Source: Bin5 sp965261695
Lineage (GTDB): Bacteria > Chloroflexota > Anaerolineae > Caldilineales > Caldilineaceae
Length of the DNA: 64,000 nt
Assembly (NCBI GenBank): GCA_965261695.1
Contig: OZ253474.1
Span: forward strand, 3,720,001 to 3,784,000
Direction of reading: 5' to 3'
Under the pieces are notes generated by a model. That model was not told where the DNA came from. It made no database searches and saw only the letters and a list, made by a program, of their open reading frames with translations. The translations under genes and the position numbers were made by a program. Positions 54,343-61,498 of this stretch are shown here, piece after piece; positions within the stretch are counted from its first letter, which is position 1, and each line of letters begins with the position of its first letter.

Positions 54343-55362
54343 ATGTTATTCCTGTTCCTCGCGCCGGATGAGTTTCTGTTTGGGCAGCGTCTGAGCCAAT
54401 TGAAGAAGGCGCTGGGCGACGCGGAAATGGCCTCGCTGAACCTGACCGAACTTGAAGGCGCCCGCTCCAGCGCAGCCGATATTCTCTATCACGCCGGCAC
54501 GATGCCCTTCCTGGCTGAGCGGCGGCTGATCGTGGTGCGCGGCTACCTGGCCAATCTGGAGTCCCGCCTGGGCACGGCCAAGACACCGAACAAGGCGGCG
54601 CAGGATGAGGCGCGTCAGATCTTGGCGGGAATGGCGGACCAGTCCGTCGCGAATGATCTGGTCTTTATCGAAGAGAAGCTGGACAAGCGGCGGGCCATTT
54701 GGAGAGGAATGGGGGATCTGGCCGGCATCGAGCAGTTGAGCATGGAGGGTCAACTGGCGATCGAAGAACTGAGCACGCCAGACGCCCGCCAGATGCCCGG
54801 CTGGATCGCCAAGTCTGCCAGGCGCGATGGGATCGCGATTGAGGGGAGAGCGGTGCAGATGTTGGCGGTCTTTGTGGGGCCGGATCTGCGCCGCCTGAGC
54901 CTGGAGATGGAAAAGCTGCGGACCTACGCTTCCGGGCGCAGCATCACGCCGGCGGACGTGCAACTGCTCGTGAGCGATGCCAGTGAAGCGCTCATCTGGG
55001 ATCTGACCGACGCAATCGGCCTACGCGATGGGCGCAAGGCGATGCGGGCCTTATACGCGCTGCGGCGCAACGACGCCAACCCATTCTATTTGCTGACGAT
55101 GATCACCCGGCAGTATCGGATCATGATCAAGGTGAAGGACGAGACCGCGCGCCTGCCCGGCAATGAATACGACGTTGCCGGGCGCGTTGGCGAGAGTCCC
55201 TTTCCCGTAAAAAAAGCGATGGCCCAAAGCCGCAACTATGCGCTTGTCCAGTTGGAAGGAATTATGGATCGGCTGCTCAAGTCGGACTTCGCAATGAAGA
55301 GCGGCGCCGACCCTGACACGGAATTGGACATTCTGGTGGCGGAACTGACCCAGCCCCTTTAG
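54343..55362 (+). CDS. holA: DNA polymerase III subunit delta
   Basis: 339 residues, the usual length. Begins FLFLAPDEFLFGQRLSQLKK, matching the DNA_pol3_delta N-terminus, with the AELRRLIVVRGY-like region near 65 and the ELSTPDARQMPGWIAKSARR domain II region near 145, then the AVQMLAVFVGPDLRRLSLEM helix. It opens the beta clamp in the clamp loader. The start lies directly after a heptamer hairpin, with no clear Shine-Dalgarno. Confidence 0.93.
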   Translation: MLFLFLAPDEFLFGQRLSQLKKALGDAEMASLNLTELEGARSSAADILYHAGTMPFLAERRLIVVRGYLANLESRLGTAKTPNKAAQDEARQILAGMADQSVANDLVFIEEKLDKRRAIWRGMGDLAGIEQLSMEGQLAIEELSTPDARQMPGWIAKSARRDGIAIEGRAVQMLAVFVGPDLRRLSLEMEKLRTYASGRSITPADVQLLVSDASEALIWDLTDAIGLRDGRKAMRALYALRRNDANPFYLLTMITRQYRIMIKVKDETARLPGNEYDVAGRVGESPFPVKKAMAQSRNYALVQLEGIMDRLLKSDFAMKSGADPDTELDILVAELTQPL

Positions 55363-55378
55363 AGGAATTGAACGCCCA

Positions 55379-56725
55379 ATGAACAACAATCGATCATTAT
55401 CTTTGCCGGCGCACTCCCCGCTCCAGCGCGCCGGCGGCAGTCGCCAGACGGCAATTGGCCCGGACACGATTCAGCGCCTGCAGACCGCAAATGGCATCAC
55501 GGTGCTTGTGCGGCCAAATTCGTCGGCGCCCGTCGCCGTGCTGGAGGGATGCCTGCGCGCCGGCAGTGTGGATGAACCTGCGGAGAAGGCCGGGTTGGCC
55601 TCGTTCACCGCATCTCTGCTAAGCCGGGGCAGCGCCAATTATGACTTTGACCGTTACAACGAGGCGGTGGAGTCGGTGGGCGCCAGCATCAGCGTGGGCG
55701 GCGGCACCCATGTTACGAGCTTTGGCAGCGAGAGCCTCGTCGAGGATTTTTCGCTGATGGTGGAGATTTTGACTGACATCCTGCGGCGGCCAACCTTCCC
55801 GCCCGTGCATGTTGAACGGGCGCGTGGACAGCGGCTTGTGAGATTGCAGGAGCGGGAACAGAGCACACGCAGCGTCTCATACCGGCGCTTCAATGAGATG
55901 ATTTATGGCGACCACCCCTACGCTCTGTCAACATCCGGCTACATCGAAACCGTCGAGGAGATCAGCCGCGCCGACGTGGTCGATTTCCACGCACAATACT
56001 ATCGACCGAGCCAGGCGATTATCGTCGTCAGCGGCGATGTAGAGCCGGGCGATGTGATGGCGTTGCTGGAGACCCACTTCGGCGACTGGGAATCTGGAGA
56101 GCCGCTGCCCGCCCCAGCCGACAGCATCCCGCCGGTGGCGCGCGCAAACGGCATCCAGCGCAAAGCGGTCGACATGCCCGGCAAAGTCCAGACCGACGTC
56201 GTCCTCGGCTGCCTGTCCATCGCCCGCACCGATCCCGACTACTATGCGGCGCAGGTTGCGAACAACATTCTGGGCCAGTTCGGCATGATGGGACGGCTGG
56301 GCGAAAACGTGCGCGAGCGGCAGGGGCTGGCCTACTACAGTTACAGCGTTCTCGACGCTGACATCGGCGTCGGGCCGTGGGTGGCTTTCGCAGGGGTGAA
56401 CCCGCAGAACGTTGACCAGGCGGTCGACAGCATTCTGCACGAGTTCGAGCGAATGGGGCAGCAACCGGTCAGCGATGAAGAGCTCTCTGACAGCATCGCC
56501 AATATGACCGGTACGCTTCCCTTGCGCCTTGAGACGAACGACGGAGTGGCCTCCATCCTGCTCGACATGGAGTGGTTAGGCCTGGGGCTGGATTATTTGC
56601 AGACCTATCAGGAGCGGATTCGCGCCATTACCAGAGAGGATGTGCAGCGGGTAGCTGCCGCCTATCTGCGCGTCGATTCATACGTTCTCGCGACCGCGGG
56701 GCCGGCGCATGATGAAGGGAACTGA
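55379..56725 (+). CDS. M16 family metallopeptidase homologue lacking the zinc motif
   Basis: 448 residues, one full M16 pair (Peptidase_M16 and M16_C), but where the zinc motif HxxEH is expected (about residue 80) it reads AGLASFTASLLSRG, so it is probably catalytically dead. The R/Y substrate-binding segment near the C-terminus (RERQGLAYYSYSVLD) is kept. In bacteria such subunits usually pair with an active M16 partner, but none is next to it. It follows holA by 16 bp. Confidence 0.87.
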   Translation: MNNNRSLSLPAHSPLQRAGGSRQTAIGPDTIQRLQTANGITVLVRPNSSAPVAVLEGCLRAGSVDEPAEKAGLASFTASLLSRGSANYDFDRYNEAVESVGASISVGGGTHVTSFGSESLVEDFSLMVEILTDILRRPTFPPVHVERARGQRLVRLQEREQSTRSVSYRRFNEMIYGDHPYALSTSGYIETVEEISRADVVDFHAQYYRPSQAIIVVSGDVEPGDVMALLETHFGDWESGEPLPAPADSIPPVARANGIQRKAVDMPGKVQTDVVLGCLSIARTDPDYYAAQVANNILGQFGMMGRLGENVRERQGLAYYSYSVLDADIGVGPWVAFAGVNPQNVDQAVDSILHEFERMGQQPVSDEELSDSIANMTGTLPLRLETNDGVASILLDMEWLGLGLDYLQTYQERIRAITREDVQRVAAAYLRVDSYVLATAGPAHDEGN

Positions 56726-56731
56726 GCCTGC

Positions 56732-57739
56732 GTGAATCAACAATCCCCGGTAATTCAGATCGAAAACCTCAGCAAGATCTATAGGGTCCCCGAGCGGGAG
56801 GCGGGGGTGGTCGCCGCGATGCGCAGCCTCGTTAAGCGCAAGACGCGCGACGTGCGCGCGGTGGACGAGATCTCCTTCTCGGTCAACGAAGGGGAGATCG
56901 TAGGGTTTCTCGGCCCCAATGGCGCGGGTAAAACGACCACACTGAAAATGCTGTCCGGCCTGCTCCATCCGACCGGCGGCCGCGCAACGGTGCTCGGTTT
57001 TCGGCCCTGGGAGCGCAACCGCGACTATCTGCGGCGCATGACCCTGGTGATGGGGCAGCGCAATCAACTGGTTTGGGATATCCCGGTCATCGACACATTC
57101 GAGTTGAACCGGGCAGTCTACCGCATTCCGGAGGCGGAGTACAGGCGCGCCGTCGCTGAACTGACCGAGTTGCTCGAACTGTCCCCTCTGCTGCGTAAGC
57201 CCACCCGCAATCTCTCCTTGGGCGAGCGCATGAAGTGTGAGATCGCGGCCTCGCTGCTCCACCGCCCCTGGGTGCTGTTTCTGGACGAGCCGACAATCGG
57301 GCTGGATGTGACGATGCAGCGGCGCATCCGTAAGTTCTTAGCCGAGTACAATCAGCGTACCGGGGCAACTGTCCTGCTCACCAGCCACTATATGGCCGAC
57401 GTGGAGGCGCTGTGCAAGCGGGTGGTCGTCATCCATCATGGCAAGCTGCTCTACGACGGCGATCTCAGCGGCCTGGCCGATCGTTTTGCACCATTCAAGA
57501 CCGTCGAGGTGGAGTTGCAGAACGGCACTGGCGGACGGCAAATGGCGCAGTACGGCGAGGTGCTCGTGCAAAAAGAAGGCCGCGTTACGCTGCGCGTGCC
57601 CAAAGTCGAGACGGCCACCGTCACCGGGCGTCTGCTGGCCGAACTGGATGTGGCTGACCTGACCGTCCAGGATCCGCCGATCGAGGACGTGATCGAGCAG
57701 GTGTTCAGCCAGGAAGCAGGAGAGAGCCAAGAGGAGTGA
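56732..57739 (+). CDS. ABC-2 type transporter ATP-binding protein
   Basis: 335 residues, GTG start. Walker A GPNGAGKTTT (about 69), signature LSLGERMKCEIAASL, Walker B WVLFLDEPTIGLD, and an H-loop in LTSHYMAD. The signature glutamine of LSGGQ is replaced as is usual for exporters with DUF990/ABC2_membrane_6 partners. Drives the two permeases that follow; substrate (drug, lipid or polysaccharide precursor) is unknown. Confidence 0.93.
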   Translation: MNQQSPVIQIENLSKIYRVPEREAGVVAAMRSLVKRKTRDVRAVDEISFSVNEGEIVGFLGPNGAGKTTTLKMLSGLLHPTGGRATVLGFRPWERNRDYLRRMTLVMGQRNQLVWDIPVIDTFELNRAVYRIPEAEYRRAVAELTELLELSPLLRKPTRNLSLGERMKCEIAASLLHRPWVLFLDEPTIGLDVTMQRRIRKFLAEYNQRTGATVLLTSHYMADVEALCKRVVVIHHGKLLYDGDLSGLADRFAPFKTVEVELQNGTGGRQMAQYGEVLVQKEGRVTLRVPKVETATVTGRLLAELDVADLTVQDPPIEDVIEQVFSQEAGESQEE

Positions 57740-57782
57740 GAAGCAAGAAAACACCGCCCACTTGCCACTCCTCACTCCAATT
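57721..57782. repeat. Heptamer block between exporter genes
   Basis: gaggagt, gagaagc, aagaaaa, then complementary cacttgc, cactcct, cactcca; ggagtgag and ctcactcc can pair. It covers the last codons of the ATPase gene and the spacer before ATG 57783. Confidence 0.5.
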
Positions 57783-58586
57783 ATGACCGCACTCTATTCC
57801 ATCTACAGGGGCTACTTCCGCACCGCGCTGGTGGTGCAGTTCCAGTACCGCGTTGCGATGCTGATCTGGCTGCTGGGCGGGATCATCGAGCCGCTGATGT
57901 ATCTGGTGGTGTGGCGCACGGTGGCGCAGCAGCAGGGCGGCGCGGTCGGCGGCTACGCAGTCAACGATTTTGTCGTCTACTACATCGCCATGATGCTGGT
58001 CAACCACGGCACCTTCACCTGGATCATGTGGGAGTATGACTCTCGCATCCGCATGGGGATATTCTCGTCGCTTCTGCTGAAGCCCATCCACCCAATCCAC
58101 AGCGATATCGCCGACAACATCGGCTACAAATTCCTGACCCTGACCGTGCTGGGGCCGACCGCGGCGCTGCTGGCCTGGTTCTTCAACGCCTCCTGGCAGC
58201 CGGACGTGTGGACGCTGGCGGCATTTGTACCTGTGCTGATACTGGCCTTTCTTATGCGTTTTTTCTGGGAGTGGGGGCTTGCGATGCTGGCCTTCTGGAC
58301 CTCGCGCCTCGATGCCATCAACCAGGGCTATTTCGTCATCGTCCTCTTTTTTTCCGGGCGTTTGGCTCCGCTCGATCTATTTCCACAGTTGGTGCAGCGC
58401 GCGGCGGATATTCTTCCCTTCCGCTGGATGCTGGCCTTTCCGGTCGAACTGCTGCTTGGGCGGCTAACGCCCAGGGAACTGTTGATCGGCCTCGGCGCGC
58501 AGCTGTCCTGGCTGATCGCCGGCTATCTGTTTGTGCATTTTATCTACCGCGCCGGTATCCGCCGCTACGCCGCGTTTGGCGGGTGA
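57783..58586 (+). CDS. ABC-2 type transporter permease (ABC2_membrane_6-like), first
   Basis: 267 residues from ATG 57783; a TTG at 57762 inside the repeat is open but less likely. Six hydrophobic segments; starts YSIYRGYFRTALVVQFQYRV and has the MWEYDSRIRMGIFSSLLLKP region typical of this permease family. Pairs with the next gene to form an exporter pore. Confidence 0.88.
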   Translation: MTALYSIYRGYFRTALVVQFQYRVAMLIWLLGGIIEPLMYLVVWRTVAQQQGGAVGGYAVNDFVVYYIAMMLVNHGTFTWIMWEYDSRIRMGIFSSLLLKPIHPIHSDIADNIGYKFLTLTVLGPTAALLAWFFNASWQPDVWTLAAFVPVLILAFLMRFFWEWGLAMLAFWTSRLDAINQGYFVIVLFFSGRLAPLDLFPQLVQRAADILPFRWMLAFPVELLLGRLTPRELLIGLGAQLSWLIAGYLFVHFIYRAGIRRYAAFGG

Positions 58587-58602
58587 TCGCCGAGGCAGGC
58601 AG

Positions 58603-59424
58603 ATGTCAACACTGCTATCCACTATCCACGATTCACTGATGTATTACTTTCGTCTTTTCGCCACATTTCTGCGTCTCGGCGTGCTGCGTGAGTTGGAATA
58701 CCGCGCCAATTTCTGGATCAATCTGCTTCAGTCCTTATTGGAGCTGGGCGTGGCGCTGGGCGGGCTGGCGGTTGTCTTCGCCCATACCGACAACCTGGGC
58801 GGCTGGCGACCGGAGGAACTGCTCGCCCTGGTGGGCGTCCACTTCCTCATCGGCGGCCTGATCCGCACCCTGATCCGCCCCTCGATGGCGAAATTCATGG
58901 AAGATGTGCGCCAGGGCACGCTCGATTTCACTCTGACGAAGCCAGCTGACTCACAGATATTGGTCAGCATTCAGCGGTTCGAGGTCTGGCGGCTGGTGGA
59001 TGTACTTGTCGCCCTGCCGTTGTTGGGCACGGCGCTGGTGCGGCTCGGCGCGCAGTTTGGCATTGCCGAGACATTCACGTTCGCGGTCACGATGTTGAGC
59101 GGCGGGCTGATCATCTACAGCTTCTGGCTTATGCTCAGCACCTGCGCATTCTGGTTCGTGAAGGTCGAAAATATCCAGGTGATCTTTATGAGCATGTGGC
59201 AGGCAGGCCGCTGGCCGATCAGCATCTATCCAACCTGGCTGCGCGCGGTGCTGACATTTCTGGTGCCGGTGGCCTTCGCCACCACCGTGCCGGCATCCGC
59301 GGTGAGCGGTCGCCTCACCACGGCCACGCTATGGGGTTCGCTGGCCCTGGCCGCGGCCCTACTGCTTGTCTCCCGCTGGTTTTGGCGGGTGGGGATTCGA
59401 TTCTATTCGGGCGCGTCGGCGTGA
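58603..59424 (+). CDS. ABC-2 type transporter permease (DUF990/ABC2_membrane_6-like), second
   Basis: 273 residues from ATG 58603 (weak gaggcag upstream); an ATG at 58639 would skip the heptamer-coded MSTLLSTIHDSL and matches related proteins' usual start. Six hydrophobic segments, with RELEYRANFWINLLQSLLEL near the N-terminus and GTLDFTLTKPADSQ. Completes the three-gene exporter. Confidence 0.87.
   Translation: MSTLLSTIHDSLMYYFRLFATFLRLGVLRELEYRANFWINLLQSLLELGVALGGLAVVFAHTDNLGGWRPEELLALVGVHFLIGGLIRTLIRPSMAKFMEDVRQGTLDFTLTKPADSQILVSIQRFEVWRLVDVLVALPLLGTALVRLGAQFGIAETFTFAVTMLSGGLIIYSFWLMLSTCAFWFVKVENIQVIFMSMWQAGRWPISIYPTWLRAVLTFLVPVAFATTVPASAVSGRLTTATLWGSLALAAALLLVSRWFWRVGIRFYSGASA
58612..58638. 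repeat. Heptamer block at the start of the second permease gene
   Basis: ctatcca, ctatcca, cgattca in 7-bp steps, just before ATG 58639 and translated if 58603 is used. Confidence 0.5.
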
Positions 59425-59450
59425 GAGAGCAAACTGAGGAGGCCGCGTAA

Positions 59451-60020
59451 ATGAAAATTCTGATTACATCGGGTGGGACGGAACGCAGCGCGGCGCTGGC
59501 TGACCATCTGGCCCAGTTTCACGAAATTCGGCTGACTGAACGGGAGCCTGTGCAGAGTACGTACGAGTTTGTGCAGTGCGGGTTGGACCATGACGGCTCG
59601 ACCAACCTGCTGACGCGCGGCATGGGCGCCATCATTCACGCCGTCGAAACGTTGCCGGGCGAGGATGTGAGCGCGCAACTCGACGCCGCCACCCGCTGCA
59701 CCTACAATCTGCTGATGGCGGCGTCCGAGGAAGGAGTGCCGCAGGTCGTCTTGCTGAGCACGCTGGAGTTGATGGCCGACTACCCCGCCGCCTATCGGGT
59801 CAACGAGACCTGGCGGCCTCTGCCCCGCACACAGCCGCCCACCCTCAGCAAGCATCTGGCCGAACAGATCAGCCGGGAATTCGCCCGCGAAGGCAAGGTG
59901 CGGGTGGCGATCCTGCGTCTGGCAGAGGCGTCGCCCACGACGTTCCTTAATACAGTCGACGAGGCGCTTGCGGACGCCGGCGATTGGTCGATAACACATG
60001 TGGGGGAGATGCCAAGATGA
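59451..60020 (+). CDS. Short NAD-dependent epimerase/SDR-like protein
   Basis: 189 residues. aggagg lies about 10 nt before ATG 59451. It has SDR-like elements: a first strand MKILITSGG, GAIIHAV, CTYNLLMAASEEGVPQVV, then STLELMADYPAAYRVNETW. The canonical GxxGxxG is not present (TSGGTERSAA), so the cofactor site is altered, and the catalytic YxxxK is not clear. It overlaps the following SDR gene (ATGA), and the two are probably paralogues acting together. Confidence 0.72.
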   Translation: MKILITSGGTERSAALADHLAQFHEIRLTEREPVQSTYEFVQCGLDHDGSTNLLTRGMGAIIHAVETLPGEDVSAQLDAATRCTYNLLMAASEEGVPQVVLLSTLELMADYPAAYRVNETWRPLPRTQPPTLSKHLAEQISREFAREGKVRVAILRLAEASPTTFLNTVDEALADAGDWSITHVGEMPR

Positions 60021-60742
60021 ACGTACTCATTTTGGGCGGCGCTGGAATGCTCGGGCCGTATGTGGCGCGTGAACTGGCGCCTGCCCACGCGCTGCGCATC
60101 ACCGATGTCAAGCCGCCAGCGCAAGAGTTGCCCGGCGAGTTCCTGCTGCTGGACGTATCCGACCTTGACGCCGTCGTGGAGGCGGCTGCGGGCATGGATG
60201 CGATCGTAAATCTGTCCGTCCTGCGCCGCGACCGTCAGATCGCCTGGGATGTGAGCACGCGCGGCTGTTACAACATGATGCAGGCGGCGGTGGCGCATGG
60301 CATCCGGCGCGTGATCAACACCGGCCCGCACTTGACCGTTGCCGGTCACAACATCACCGAGTGTTTCGACTTCGGCATCGGCCCGGACATCCCGCCTCAG
60401 TCCGGCACGGGTATCTACGCCATTTCCAAGTCGATGGGTCAGGAAATCTGCCGCGTCTTCAGTGTGCATCATGACATCAGCGTGCAGACCTACCTGTTCT
60501 ATCACTTCGTAGACCCGGCGGCGATCCAGCATGATAAGAGTCACTCGCCCTACGTAGTCTCCTGGGAAAACGCGGCCGAAGCCTTCTCCCTGGGGTTGGA
60601 GATCGACCTGGACGCGCTGCCTTCCCGCTGTGAACTGTTCTACGTGTTCGCCGACATGCCGCATGGCAAGTTTAGCAACGAAAAAGCGAAGCGAATCCTC
60701 GGCTTCCAACCGCGCCGGGATGTGGATCGGCTCTGGACGTAG
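60017..60742 (+). CDS. NAD-dependent epimerase/dehydratase family protein
   Basis: 241 residues from ATG 60017, which overlaps the previous stop. Extended SDR: GGAGMLGPYVAREL gives GxxGxLG-type binding, with DVSDLDAVVEAAAGMDAIVN following, and YAISKSMGQEICR provides the YxxxK catalytic pair (about 135-139). Expected to modify a sugar-nucleotide or similar substrate with NAD(P). Confidence 0.87.
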   Translation: MNVLILGGAGMLGPYVARELAPAHALRITDVKPPAQELPGEFLLLDVSDLDAVVEAAAGMDAIVNLSVLRRDRQIAWDVSTRGCYNMMQAAVAHGIRRVINTGPHLTVAGHNITECFDFGIGPDIPPQSGTGIYAISKSMGQEICRVFSVHHDISVQTYLFYHFVDPAAIQHDKSHSPYVVSWENAAEAFSLGLEIDLDALPSRCELFYVFADMPHGKFSNEKAKRILGFQPRRDVDRLWT

Positions 60743-60754
60743 CGGGCGGACAAC

Positions 60755-60795
60755 CGAAGAGGGAGTGAAGAAGAGGGAGGAGCGAGACACGCCGT
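60755..60795 (+). repeat. Purine-rich heptamer block upstream of rnhB
   Basis: gaagagg, gagtgaa, gaagagg, gaggagc in 7-bp steps. Confidence 0.5.
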
Positions 60796-60817
60796 CACTT
60801 GTCACCCCTCGCGGCGG

Positions 60818-61498
60818 ATGGCGGGAATTCGTGTAGAGATGGAGGACACAGACTTGGCGCGGTATAGCTGCGGGCCCACGCTTTCCGAGGAGCAGCGCCT
60901 GTGGCGCGATGGGTGTGCCCGCGTCGCCGGGCTGGATGAGGCCGGGCGCGGCGCGCTGGCCGGGCCTGTTGTCGCCGGTGCGGTCATTCTGCCGACCAAC
61001 TGCGCGCAGGAAGGCGTGTGGGCCGCAGTTCAGGACAGCAAGCTGCTGTCTGCGGCGCGGCGCGAGGAGTTGGCCGAACTGATTCGGGCGCAGGCGGCCG
61101 CCTGGTCTTTGGGGGAAGCGTCCGCCGCCGAAATCGACGCCATGGGCATCGCGCCGGCCACGCGGCTGGCGATGCGAAGGGCTGTCCATGCGCTGATCCC
61201 GCCTCCCGATCACCTGCTGATCGACTGGGTGCAGCTCAAAGCGCTCAATCTTCCGCAGCAGAGTTTCACTCGGGGTGATCAGCGCATCGTCTCCATCGCC
61301 GCCGCTTCGATCCTGGCCAAAGTTCACCGCGATCGTCTGCTCCACCAACTGCACCAAGAGTACCCTGCGTATGGCTTTGACCGCCACAAGGGGTATGGCG
61401 CGCACTCCCATCTGGCCGCCATCGAACGGCACGGACCCTGCCCGGCGCACCGGCACTCGTTTGCGCCCATGCGTCGCGAAGCCGGCCTATTCAGCTAA
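60818..61498 (+). CDS. rnhB: Ribonuclease HII
   Basis: 226 residues. Degrades RNA in RNA-DNA hybrids and single ribonucleotides in DNA. Acidic active site: DE in GLDEAGRGALAGPVVAGAVI (about 40), D in VQDSKLLS (about 73) and D in HLLIDWVQ (about 133), and a conserved RGDQRIVSIAAASILAKVHR region. ATG 60839 is an alternative start, 7 codons in. Its 3' end overlaps the convergent helicase gene by 8 bp. Confidence 0.95.
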   Translation: MAGIRVEMEDTDLARYSCGPTLSEEQRLWRDGCARVAGLDEAGRGALAGPVVAGAVILPTNCAQEGVWAAVQDSKLLSAARREELAELIRAQAAAWSLGEASAAEIDAMGIAPATRLAMRRAVHALIPPPDHLLIDWVQLKALNLPQQSFTRGDQRIVSIAAASILAKVHRDRLLHQLHQEYPAYGFDRHKGYGAHSHLAAIERHGPCPAHRHSFAPMRREAGLFS

